DNA from: Saprospiraceae bacterium
GTDB taxonomy: Bacteria; Bacteroidota; Bacteroidia; Chitinophagales; Saprospiraceae
NCBI GenBank assembly: GCA_020850225.1
Contig: JADZFD010000044.1
Location: 1-36,114, forward strand
Direction: 5' to 3'
DNA length: 36,114 nucleotides
Each line of letters starts with the position of its first letter. Position 1 is the first letter of the stretch. Below, piece after piece: positions 18,001-24,762 of the stretch. The translations under genes were made by a program, and so were the position numbers. The notes under the pieces are model-generated. The model had not been told where the DNA came from, ran no database searches, and saw only the letters and a program-made list of their open reading frames with translations.

Positions 18001-18629
18001 TATTTACGGAGTGGAACGGCTTCTTCCTGCGGGCTTCGATTGATTGACCGATCGGATTCCAAATGGTCGAAAATAGCATCAGCTGATCCACAAACCATAT
18101 CTTTGGAAAGCACTCCGTCGTCATATTCTTCTGTGTCGTACACCATATATACATCATTGTACTCTGTACTATAGCGATCTATATATACCATATTCTGGGG
18201 AGATCTGATAGCAGCATTGAAATCATCCTTTGTAATCGTCATACGAATACTAACGGATCTATCGGATTTTTTAAACCCTTTATAGCTTTTGATATCCGGG
18301 TACTTATCAGCAAGTTCCTGCTCCATTACAGGTGAATACCATATAACGAATTCATTCATATTTCCATCATTGTCCGGTAAAAAAACTGTAAATGACGGAT
18401 TATTCAAAACATCTTTGGATTCTTCGGGTGCATGGAGCAAGTAAGCGGCTATACCCGTCTTATCCAGTTTAAAACTTTTAAAATGTTCAGGTGTGATTTC
18501 ACGCGAAGACTGCGTTCTCAACTGGATCTGTGCAACATCTACCGGACTCCAAAATTGTTGTGCCGAAGCACAAATTCCTGTTACCAAAAGAATAGATGAT
18601 ACAAGTAATGATCTTAACATAATTGTCAT
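15003..18629 (-). CDS. Secreted reprolysin-like metalloprotease with P-domain and T9SS sorting domain
   Basis: 1208 residues from ATG 18629. The signal peptide MTIMLRSLLVSSILLVTGICASA is followed by a propeptide-like region. The catalytic domain holds the zinc motif HEVGHQMSASH (345-355) and a Met-turn TIMAYPG about 50 residues on, as in M12B/reprolysin-like enzymes. Next come beta-sandwich regions, including a fibronectin-III-like one (YRWEHRTDALGYILQVATS), a proprotein convertase P-domain (~865-1005; SDLVVTLKSPAGTEVKLW and NGFWKLIIEDTKTGDGG), a cadherin-like module (LKCTDNDNDDEELTY) and a type A sorting domain (~1137-1208; ILVYPNPASDEI, LPKGLYILRV, IVLR). The longer frame upstream starts without an ATG and lacks a signal, so I rejected it. 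The enzyme probably degrades extracellular protein. Confidence 0.9.
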   Translation of the reverse strand: MTIMLRSLLVSSILLVTGICASAQQFWSPVDVAQIQLRTQSSREITPEHFKSFKLDKTGIAAYLLHAPEESKDVLNNPSFTVFLPDNDGNMNEFVIWYSPVMEQELADKYPDIKSYKGFKKSDRSVSIRMTITKDDFNAAIRSPQNMVYIDRYSTEYNDVYMVYDTEEYDDGVLSKDMVCGSADAIFDHLESDRSINRSPQEEAVPLRKYRLALGCTGEWGVLRGTREKALAEMVTFVDRANVYFESEISARLVIIASNENCINLDGALDPYYNSTEGKSLVEQNTQVLDRRVGINNYDIGHMFSICYDVGGVAAGKLCSEKKGAGVTCHNSTTISNGIILVFVHEVGHQMSASHTFNHCPGQEGQTPTGTGYEPGSGSTIMAYPGACGSSNLGVSRDDYYHAGTLDQILFFTAREGAEAYNCAEKVDFGNLRPEITLHYTDGFYIPRVTPFYLTGKAVDPNGDKMTFNWDQMDAQGSSPLGMPAGNAPIFRSLKPGNSQTRFFPNMSRILNWDFTNVLELLPTYGRDLTFRMVARDNHPMGSAVDWEEVKFKVAANSGPFELIYPNEPLKLKVGDRLEVRWDVSNTDIAPVNCKYVDIFFAIDENLNFDSPKMVPAAIQVPNDGFESIVVPNILEGRVRVVVKASDNIFFTVSKSNSRIDAPESPTFYMDIKDPIRTLCLPENPDFEINTLGFLGLSDTIRIEIDAPEEIQPTLTKNGILPFEKTNLHLDLANITKSGIYEVVVRTYVPGIDTIERTIRIYATTTNLDNLTLVNPANGDNGVGPTQKYRWEHRTDALGYILQVATSPAFKTENIVFETERTDTFFNSNTFLKAATIYYWRIKSYNLCRDGEWSEIFAFNTESKNCNIESSGPLSINISQSGTPVVTSEIYVAGTGNVDDVNVLNIRALHQRSSDLVVTLKSPAGTEVKLWGNKCPTGNGINVGVDDQSNDYFQCPISQGRIYRPESPLNVLNGENMNGFWKLIIEDTKTGDGGRLQNWDLELCSNITLNPPALVNNEVMDVVIGTTKTIETDKLKCTDNDNDDEELTYTLVATPQKGLLLLGGIPVYAGAQFSQDDINKNNLSYMPTTTSEDTDSFLFTVSDGLGGWISITTFNINIVKTSGTKEVVNNLPQILVYPNPASDEINMQTFENNVISSWSLMDITGKPILNHRAEAAEVKANVAGLPKGLYILRVSVGEKQVVRKIVLR

Positions 18630-18793
18630 ATTATTATTTTTTAAAAGGAAATGTAAAAATAACCCTTTACCATAAACCTTCCAATAATTGGCAAGGATAT
18701 ATTTGTATATGTATGCATTACGACAATTAATTTTAAATGACAAAGAATAAATAAATTACAATACAACATTATACAAATTATAATTAATTTTAA

Positions 18794-18801
18794 TATATTT
18801 G
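18794..18801 (+). promoter_or_regulatory. -7 promoter element for pcm
   Basis: TATATTTG followed by C matches TAnnTTTG and lies 22 bases before the TTG start at 18824. It is in the divergent spacer shared with the metalloprotease gene, for which no matching minus-strand element was found. Confidence 0.5.
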
Positions 18802-18823
18802 CACTTGTTAAATATCTCATATT

Positions 18824-19471
18824 TTGTTGGATACACACAGACACCGGGGATTACGGCATCGACTAGTCACGGAATTGGAAAAGAAGGGAATTAAAGACCA
18901 TAGGATACTGGAAGCTTTCAGAGATATTCCCCGGCATTATTTTTTGGATGTGGCTTTTGCTGACTGGGCATATAAGGATGTTGCATTTCCAATTGATGCT
19001 GATCAAACCATTTCACAGCCCTATACTGTTGCTATTCAGACACAACTTTTAGATGTCAAACCTGGAGACAATATACTTGAAATAGGTACCGGATCCGGAT
19101 TTCAAGCGTGTGTTCTCTCCTATCTGGGTTGCAAAGTGTATACTATAGAGCGTCAGAAAGTTCTCTTTGAGAAGACGAGCAACCTGCTTAAAAGATTGGG
19201 ATTCGGAAAAATCAGAACTTTATTTGGTGATGGGTACGAAGGTGCTCCCCGATTTGCTCCCTTTGACAAAATCATCGTAACTGCCGGAGCTACCGAACTA
19301 CCTGAAAAACTTTTCAGTCAATTACGGGTCGGTGGTTATATGGTCATACCTCATGGAGAAGGTGAAGTACAGAAAATGCTAAGAATCACCAAAGGTGAAG
19401 GCAACACAATCATAAAGGAAGATTTCGGAGATTTCAGATTTGTTCCTTTTTTGAAAGGTATTCAGCTATAA
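18824..19471 (+). CDS. pcm: Protein-L-isoaspartate O-methyltransferase (TTG start)
   Basis: A 215-residue cytoplasmic methyltransferase. It would use SAM to methylate abnormal L-isoaspartyl residues in damaged proteins, the first step of their repair. Motifs are RHYFLDVAFADWAY (37-50), the substrate signature QTISQPYTVA (61-70), the SAM-binding LEIGTGSGFQA (85-95), an acidic ERQ after strand 2, DKIIVTAGA and LRVGGYMVIP. The length is normal for the family. No ATG exists in frame between the upstream stop at 18809-18811 and the conserved region, so the start is TTG at 18824 or the adjacent TTG at 18827. It is transcribed away from the metalloprotease gene. Confidence 0.93.
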   Translation: MLDTHRHRGLRHRLVTELEKKGIKDHRILEAFRDIPRHYFLDVAFADWAYKDVAFPIDADQTISQPYTVAIQTQLLDVKPGDNILEIGTGSGFQACVLSYLGCKVYTIERQKVLFEKTSNLLKRLGFGKIRTLFGDGYEGAPRFAPFDKIIVTAGATELPEKLFSQLRVGGYMVIPHGEGEVQKMLRITKGEGNTIIKEDFGDFRFVPFLKGIQL

Positions 19472-19863
19472 ATATTATAAAATAACGGGTGGAATTTTAT
19501 TGTTTTCTATGGTAATGTTTTATAAAATATGCATTACTGCATTCATCCGCTGAATTATAAAAGAACCTTTCTTAAATGACAGGATTTCATTCCTTACATC
19601 TGATATTCCCTTTTACCCATAACAAAAATCAAATACAAACACAAATCATAAAACCTAAAGCATTAAACAATTTTATAAATCAAAATAAAATTTGTCATTT
19701 CCTCTATATAAATCAAATATGTTGTAAATATTTAAAATTATATGTTAATAACAGGCAATAATATGGTAAAAAGATAACATCCGGTTGATGCCTGACGTTA
19801 TTTATCCACTTTGGATACATACTTGTATCTGTCGTATTTTTTAACTTATAAATAAATAATCTG
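19472..19863. other. Intergenic region after pcm
   Basis: No gene is seen in this very AT-rich spacer. An ATAAAAT/ATTTTAT pair at 19477-19500 followed by TGTTTT could be a weak terminator of pcm. A small dyad GATACA/TGTATC with a 4-base loop at 19814-19829 lies 35 bases before the next gene and could be an operator; both are short enough to be chance. Confidence 0.35.
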
Positions 19864-20643
19864 ATGTTGAAAACAAATTTTAAAAGCCTGTTATTTTTAC
19901 TTTCCGGAATAATCCTATTAGCTTCATGCAACAATAAGGCGAATCCGGAAGCCAATCAACCTTTGGTAGACGAACATACTGCTCAAAATTCATTGGACTG
20001 GAATGGCTCCTACTATGGAATACTACCTTGTGCTGATTGTGAAGGTATCGAAACGGAACTTACACTGAACAATGATAATACATATAGTCTGACTTCAAAA
20101 TACATGGGAAAGGAAAAAGAACTGGCAGATACTATAAGCGGTAAATTTGCATGGGAAGGCAATAACATCAAACTTGATGGCATTGAACCAGGCACACGAT
20201 CTGCATATTTCAAAATAGAAGAAAATCAGGTAAAATATCTGGATCTGGAAGGTAAAGAAGTTGCAGGAGAACTGGCACCATTTTATACCATGAAGAAGAC
20301 AGGCAATCCCAATGTGGAAGATAAGCGCTGGAAACTTGTCGAATTGAATGGCAAACCTGTAAAAGGGAATGCTGAAACACATTTCCTGATATTGCACGCT
20401 GACAAAAGACAGGCTCAGGCAAAGGCCAATTGTAATGTTTTGATACTGAATTACCGAATAACCAATGAATTAGCTATTCGGTTCGACCAGGGCATTTCTA
20501 CCCTGATGGCTTGTCCGGATGGACTGGAAGACGAGTACGTTAAGGTACTATCAACTGTTGACAATCTTTCTGTAAGTGGCGACAGACTCACACTCAACAA
20601 AGCAAGAATGGCACCTTTGGCCGTATTTGAACTGGTAAAATAA
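19864..20643 (+). CDS. Lipoprotein fusing an NlpE N-terminal domain to a META (HslJ-like) domain
   Basis: A 259-residue lipoprotein with lipobox LLASC at Cys22. Residues ~46-148 form an NlpE N-terminal/copper-resistance-like domain: WNGSYYGILPCADCEGIET with CxxC at Cys56 and Cys59, then a TYSLTSKYMGK strand pair and a SGKFAWEGNNIKL strand. Residues ~153-259 form a META domain: KRWKLVELNGKPV, then ANCNVL, ISTLMACPD and LSVSGDRLTL. In E. coli the two folds occur in separate proteins (NlpE and HslJ) linked to envelope stress and novobiocin resistance. Here the single chain probably sits at the inner face of the outer membrane. ATG 19864 gives a clean signal. A strong terminator follows 55 bases after the stop. 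Confidence 0.88.
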   Translation: MLKTNFKSLLFLLSGIILLASCNNKANPEANQPLVDEHTAQNSLDWNGSYYGILPCADCEGIETELTLNNDNTYSLTSKYMGKEKELADTISGKFAWEGNNIKLDGIEPGTRSAYFKIEENQVKYLDLEGKEVAGELAPFYTMKKTGNPNVEDKRWKLVELNGKPVKGNAETHFLILHADKRQAQAKANCNVLILNYRITNELAIRFDQGISTLMACPDGLEDEYVKVLSTVDNLSVSGDRLTLNKARMAPLAVFELVK

Positions 20644-20996
20644 AAGGATAAAGCAATACCGATTACTCTTTAGAAAATTGAATTGATATTAACGATACAA
20701 AGCCTGATGTCTTCCTGACGTCAGGCTTTGCCTTTTGAAGAAAACGTATATAACGTATGTTATTATGTTCATAACCAGGTAATATACGGATTGTAGCAAT
20801 TTTCCAGGAAACTTTTGCAAAGCATATTTTGTTAATTACAGCAACTTTCTTTAAAAATGATTCATACCGGAATACTATTAAAATCATAAGCTGATCCAAT
20901 AACAGATAAAAGGAAAATAAAACAACACAAAACGTTACAATATATTAATAACAACTATATTATACATTAATTTAAAACACAATATAAATAATAACC
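20644..20996. other. Intergenic region with terminator and putative DUF3365 leader
   Basis: It holds the hairpin at 20698-20730. Beyond it is AT-rich sequence with a 9-base direct repeat (AACGTATAT/AACGTATGT near 20743-20760). No ORF or RNA gene was seen and no clean -7 element was located before 20997. Confidence 0.45.
20698..20730 (+). terminator. Strong intrinsic terminator of the NlpE-META gene
   Basis: A 14-base stem (CAAAGCCTGATGTC, 20698-20711, against 20717-20730) with one G-U wobble and a 5-base loop, followed by CCTTTTG. It is the most GC-rich hairpin in the region. Confidence 0.8.
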
Positions 20997-21578
20997 ATGC
21001 CGAAAAATTCGATAATCATCCTTGCTTTTTTTGCTATACTCGCGGGATGTATGCAAACCTCAAACACACTCAGTGAAGCAGATAAAAAGTCATATCTCAC
21101 ACTTGGAGACAGTATCGCTACCTATACGCAACTTATGTTACTTAAGAACCTGACACAAGCCATCGAGGAACGGGGAACAACAGGAGCTGTAGCATTCTGC
21201 AGTGAAAAAGCAATACCCCTGACACAGGATGCATCTGAAACGCACCATGTTCAAATCAGGAGACTGACTGACAAGAACCGCAATCCGGATAATAAGCTAT
21301 CCAATGAAACGGACAAAAAGGCATGGTCTGAGATTAGTCAACTCATGAATGATAAAGAAACCCAAAAAAAACACTGGATTGGCAAGGAAGGTGATGTCGT
21401 ATATTATTACAAAGCCATACCTCTTGGAATGCCGACATGTCTTTCCTGTCATGGGAAGAAGGATGGAGATATAGCCGCTGAAACACTGCAGGAAATATCA
21501 AAAAAATATCCAAATGATCTGGCTACAGGTTATGAAATGGGTCAGTTAAGAGGTGTCTGGAAAGTTCAGTTAAAATAA
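20997..21578 (+). CDS. DUF3365 (Tll0287-like) haem-binding lipoprotein
   Basis: A 193-residue lipoprotein with lipobox ILAGC at Cys18. The mature part is a Tll0287-like/DUF3365 domain: a long helix (QLMLLKNLTQAIEERG), GAVAFCSEKAIPL, then VQIRRLTDKNRNPDNKLSNETDKKAW, with the c-type haem motif CLSCHG at 148-153 in the sequence MPTCLSCHG. Such domains are periplasmic haem-binding sensors or redox modules, often seen N-terminal to signalling proteins; here the domain stands alone on a lipid anchor. It is followed after 10 bases by a DUF6132 gene, so the two are probably cotranscribed. A c-type cytochrome maturation system would be needed and is not in the window. Confidence 0.87.
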   Translation: MPKNSIIILAFFAILAGCMQTSNTLSEADKKSYLTLGDSIATYTQLMLLKNLTQAIEERGTTGAVAFCSEKAIPLTQDASETHHVQIRRLTDKNRNPDNKLSNETDKKAWSEISQLMNDKETQKKHWIGKEGDVVYYYKAIPLGMPTCLSCHGKKDGDIAAETLQEISKKYPNDLATGYEMGQLRGVWKVQLK

Positions 21579-21588
21579 AACAATCATA

Positions 21589-21804
21589 ATGGAATATATC
21601 AAAAAAAATAAGTTGACAATAGCAGGTATAATAACAGGTGCCATTGCCGGATTTTTATACTGGAATTTTATAGGATGTGCATCCGGAACCTGTGCTATCA
21701 CATCCAATCCATACAACAGTACCATCTATGGATCAGTGATGGGTGGATTGCTCTTTTCCATGTTTCAACCTGAAGAAAAAAAGCAAGCTGAAAAAACAGA
21801 ATAG
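21589..21804 (+). CDS. DUF6132 small membrane protein
   Basis: A 71-residue protein with two predicted membrane segments (~10-28 and ~45-60). The family signature sits between them: GCASGTCAITSNPYNSTIYG, with Cys30 and Cys35 facing the same side. The tail is charged (PEEKKQAEKTE). The C-x4-C pair with S-GTC-ITSNP is the conserved core of DUF6132. Homologues are often near rhodanese, thioredoxin or sulfur/redox genes, from memory; here the neighbour is a haem lipoprotein. A role in periplasmic thiol or sulfur chemistry is only suggested. No terminator is evident after it. Confidence 0.85.
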   Translation: MEYIKKNKLTIAGIITGAIAGFLYWNFIGCASGTCAITSNPYNSTIYGSVMGGLLFSMFQPEEKKQAEKTE

Positions 21805-22090
21805 TTTTTTAGTTGGAAATTTAGTTAATATTTTTAATTACAATTAGTAAATATGCAATCGGCAATATTGCAACATTCAATGGACACTATAGATAATGTC
21901 TTTACAATATGGTTAAAAATAACAAATCATCAATATGTATTGGTGAGTTGGTAATTGATAATTCAATGTCGTTTGGTCAACCTACATTCGACAGAGACAT
22001 AGTATCATGATAGATTTCGGGAAGGTCTTCACTTTTTATCTGTGGGGTTTTAATCCACTATATTATGGCGATGTATATAGCAATTATCCG
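21805..22090. other. Intergenic region between convergent units
   Basis: No ORF, RNA gene or good terminator was seen where the DUF6132 unit and the S51-SusCD unit converge. The only pairing noticed is GTGG/CCAC around 22042-22059, too short to call. Confidence 0.4.
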
Positions 22091-23413
22091 TTACATCCTA
22101 ATAAATTTTACAATTTTTGATTTATTGCCACTGATCATATGCAGCCAATACAAACCAATCGGCAAATTCATAACTTCTACTTGTCTGTTACCACTCGGAT
22201 CTCTTAATAATAACTGACCATTGGAATTGAAAATCCTGATTTCATCCCAGGTATTCTGATGGTATATATGAAGCTGATCATGAACTGGATTCGGATAAAC
22301 CAGTAATTTGGTATCAGCTAATTCATGCGAAGCAGATACCGGATCACAGATTGGTTCTATGCCTGTCTGCTCTTTAAAAGTTCCATTTTCGATACTCCAA
22401 TCCAGCCATTCTCCTCCTGCACCACCCTTCCATTTCTTAATATCAAAAGTATTTAATCCGTTATTGGTGCCTGCAATCTTATATACTTTCAATGCATGTC
22501 CATCCTGATACCATGTTAAAGGTTTGCCTGTTTCACACACCTCAGGTTGATTATTGACCACTGAACAATCCGGAGATATAAAATAGGCAAATTCCTGATA
22601 TTTAGGATAGTCGCCGTAAACGATGGCTTTTCCATCCGTATCAACACAAACAGCAACATAGGCATTACATGCAATTCCAAAAGGATTTCTTTGATAATCC
22701 TGCACGATTCGTGACATAAAAGCTGCGTGTCTTCCCTTCCTATCCGGATCATCATAGTGCGTATCCGTAATAACATTACCAAGCAAAGGTATATCCAGGA
22801 AAAAAGAAGAATCAACTGTCATACTCCTTCTGTAAGGATTGCTGAGTGCTTCAGCTGAAGAAACAGAACCATTTTTGGCAGAAAAGTAAAATCCACCCAG
22901 AATAGCCATTCCTGCACTTGTTCCGCCTATTACGATATTCCTGTTATTCAGTGCCTTATTAATAGCCCTTGATACAGGTGTATCCCGCCAATAAGACACA
23001 TAATCCCATTGATCGCCACCTGCAAACCAAATGGCTTCAGCCTGATTAATTTTCTGAATGATGTAATTATCATTACTTGCATCCCTGCTATTACAAACTA
23101 TGGTTTCTACAGAATTGACCTTCACGCCCAGCTGACTATACATATATTTATTATATCCATTCGATCCTGAAGTCCTCAACACCAATACATCGCCTCCATT
23201 GGCTCTCCTGAGAAACCATCGCATAGCTTCATCGTGTTCTCCTGCTCCGCCCATCATACATATACCACCTTGAGGATTTGAAACTGTATCTACCGGGTTA
23301 CCTGTCGGATAAGATGTAAAATTCTGGGCCTGCAGCACATCGCAGCCTACAACATAAACCAACAAAAAGAATAGAAATGGTAGTCTTTTCTTTAAATTAA
23401 TTAAATATCTCAT
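22091..23413 (-). CDS. S51-family (cyanophycinase-like) peptidase with a T9SS sorting domain
   Basis: 440 residues from ATG 23413. An N-terminal signal (MRYLINLKKRLPFLFFLLVY) is followed by VVGC and QAQ, so both lipoprotein and signal peptidase I cleavage are conceivable; a sorting domain favours the latter. The S51 fold is clear: MMGGAGE, AGGDQWDY (131-138) and the nucleophile elbow GGTSAGM with Ser166. The region equivalent to the cyanophycinase DQHFxxRxRxxR motif reads DTHYDDPDRKGR (217-228). It keeps D, H and the last two Arg but changes Gln to Thr and replaces the first Arg. A type A sorting domain ends the chain (~368-440; LLVYPNPVHDQLHI, LPIGLYWLHM, IVKFIRM). It overlaps the M20 gene by 17 bases. 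It is probably a surface or secreted peptidase, with specificity possibly differing from true cyanophycinase. Confidence 0.88.
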   Translation of the reverse strand: MRYLINLKKRLPFLFFLLVYVVGCDVLQAQNFTSYPTGNPVDTVSNPQGGICMMGGAGEHDEAMRWFLRRANGGDVLVLRTSGSNGYNKYMYSQLGVKVNSVETIVCNSRDASNDNYIIQKINQAEAIWFAGGDQWDYVSYWRDTPVSRAINKALNNRNIVIGGTSAGMAILGGFYFSAKNGSVSSAEALSNPYRRSMTVDSSFFLDIPLLGNVITDTHYDDPDRKGRHAAFMSRIVQDYQRNPFGIACNAYVAVCVDTDGKAIVYGDYPKYQEFAYFISPDCSVVNNQPEVCETGKPLTWYQDGHALKVYKIAGTNNGLNTFDIKKWKGGAGGEWLDWSIENGTFKEQTGIEPICDPVSASHELADTKLLVYPNPVHDQLHIYHQNTWDEIRIFNSNGQLLLRDPSGNRQVEVMNLPIGLYWLHMISGNKSKIVKFIRM

Positions 23414-24659
23414 CACCCATATTTGAAATTCTATACAATAAAACAGCTGTCCTTCCGGCTTCAACAGGCAAATAATTCAGATGTGCCCTTTCATCTACTG
23501 TATGTCCACCCGTACCTACCATACCTATGGAATCCATAGCCATTATGACATCACCGGCGACAAATGAAATATCTGCTGCACCAGAATTTCGTGGATTCAC
23601 AGGATGTACCTGTCCGTATCCTAAATCTGCACTTACGCTGTTGAACAAGGATAACAACCTTATATTACCATCAGTCATCGACATAGGAGGATAACCGTTT
23701 TCTTCAAAATATATTGAGGCCTTAGTATGTAGCAAATTGTTATGTTCCACTATGTTATGCATTTTAACTTTCACCTGTTCCAGCTGATCACCAGAAACTG
23801 TACGTAAATCGCCCTGAACGATGACTTTACCTGCTATTATATTGGTTTTGCCTGAAACATTTGCAATTCCCTTAGCTGGATTATAATCTGCTTCATTACC
23901 TCCTGCTATTATTCCCGGGTTAAAAGTCAGGTTCTCTTCTCCCTCCAATTCTTCCTTAAACTGATTCAGTATTCTGGCTGCTTCAAAGATAGCACCATAA
24001 CCCAGGTCCTTTTGAAAAATCTGAGAAGAATGTCCGGTCTGACCTTCGACAGTCAATGTCCAGTCCAGCACACCTCTGCGCGAAATATTAACATTAACGG
24101 CTGTCCCGTCACCATCTTCAAATCCGATTGCGATGTCTGCCCATTTTCCCCATCGGATCATATCTCCCTTGGAAAGTGACAATGGTTCGCCGCTGAGTTC
24201 TTCATCACCTGCGAGAAAAACACAAATATCCAACTCTTCCAAATTTCCTGCTTCTTTCAAAGCTTTCAGGGCTAACCACATTATAACATCTCCTCCTTTC
24301 ATATCCAGTGCTCCGGGACCATGCATTATATTGCCTTCCTCCATGGTATAAGACTGAAAAGGACTGTCCGGCTCGAAAACGGTATCAAGATGTCCGATAA
24401 GGAGGATTTTATGACCTTTTCCATGATTTCTGGCAACCAGATGCCCGGCGCGTTTCCAGGCATCTCCGGGGATCCATTCCACTTCAAACCCTAATGCTTC
24501 AAATTCCCTGGAAAAAACATCACCTACTCGTCTGACTCCTTCAAGGTTAAAACTTCCACTATTGATATTGACTACCTCCTTCAAAAGATTGACAGCATCT
24601 GACTCGTATTTTTTAATAAGTCCTGCAATTTGATTTTCCTTTTCATTCAGGTTATTCAT
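23397..24659 (-). CDS. Cytoplasmic M20 metallopeptidase (CPG2-like carboxypeptidase)
   Basis: 420 residues with no signal peptide, so probably cytoplasmic. The di-zinc M20 active site is complete: GHLDTV (His90, Asp92), GALDMKGG (bridging Asp119), GDEELSG (general base Glu153, ligand Glu154), FEDGD (Glu181) and GGHTVDERAHL (His386). The dimerisation lid domain (~195-310) contains RRGVLDWTLTVEGQTGHSS. The closest remembered family is glutamate carboxypeptidase CPG2, which removes C-terminal acidic residues, but M20 also includes dipeptidases and deacylases. It sits between two S51 peptidases, with its 3' end overlapping one by 17 bases. The likely role is digesting imported dipeptides or short peptides, possibly beta-Asp-Arg; that is inference. 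Confidence 0.88.
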   Translation of the reverse strand: MNNLNEKENQIAGLIKKYESDAVNLLKEVVNINSGSFNLEGVRRVGDVFSREFEALGFEVEWIPGDAWKRAGHLVARNHGKGHKILLIGHLDTVFEPDSPFQSYTMEEGNIMHGPGALDMKGGDVIMWLALKALKEAGNLEELDICVFLAGDEELSGEPLSLSKGDMIRWGKWADIAIGFEDGDGTAVNVNISRRGVLDWTLTVEGQTGHSSQIFQKDLGYGAIFEAARILNQFKEELEGEENLTFNPGIIAGGNEADYNPAKGIANVSGKTNIIAGKVIVQGDLRTVSGDQLEQVKVKMHNIVEHNNLLHTKASIYFEENGYPPMSMTDGNIRLLSLFNSVSADLGYGQVHPVNPRNSGAADISFVAGDVIMAMDSIGMVGTGGHTVDERAHLNYLPVEAGRTAVLLYRISNMGDEIFN

Positions 24660-24762
24660 GTAGTATGTATTATTAACTTGGGTAAATTGGTATCAAAGTC
24701 TGATTTCAGGTCAATTATTAGCCATTTGAAATTAAACCAGATAAAAGATCACCTATTTTCGA
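24660..24762. other. Intra-operon spacer with a small direct repeat
   Basis: A 103-base spacer between the cyanophycinase stop and the M20 start. CACCTATTTT occurs at 24750-24759 and again at 24768-24777, the second copy overlapping the cyanophycinase C-terminal codons. This is an 18-base-period micro-duplication around the stop codon. Confidence 0.45.

Noticed and set aside
18630-18743. N-terminal extension of the metalloprotease
   Set aside because: No ATG supports it before 18629 and it would bury the signal peptide.
18824-19471. pcm as part of the isoaspartyl-peptide locus
   Set aside because: It is on the other strand, separated by unrelated genes, and is a universal repair enzyme; shared isoaspartate chemistry is not enough.
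19576-19761. 61-codon frame after pcm
   Set aside because: Low-complexity Asn/Lys/Ile-rich translation typical of random AT-rich DNA, with no signal or family motif.
19814-19829. GATACA/TGTATC dyad before the NlpE-META gene as an operator
   Set aside because: Six-base arms are too short to call without comparison to relatives.
20743-20760. 9-base tandem repeat (AACGTAT)
   Set aside because: Only two imperfect copies in AT-rich spacer; no array or CRISPR-like spacing.
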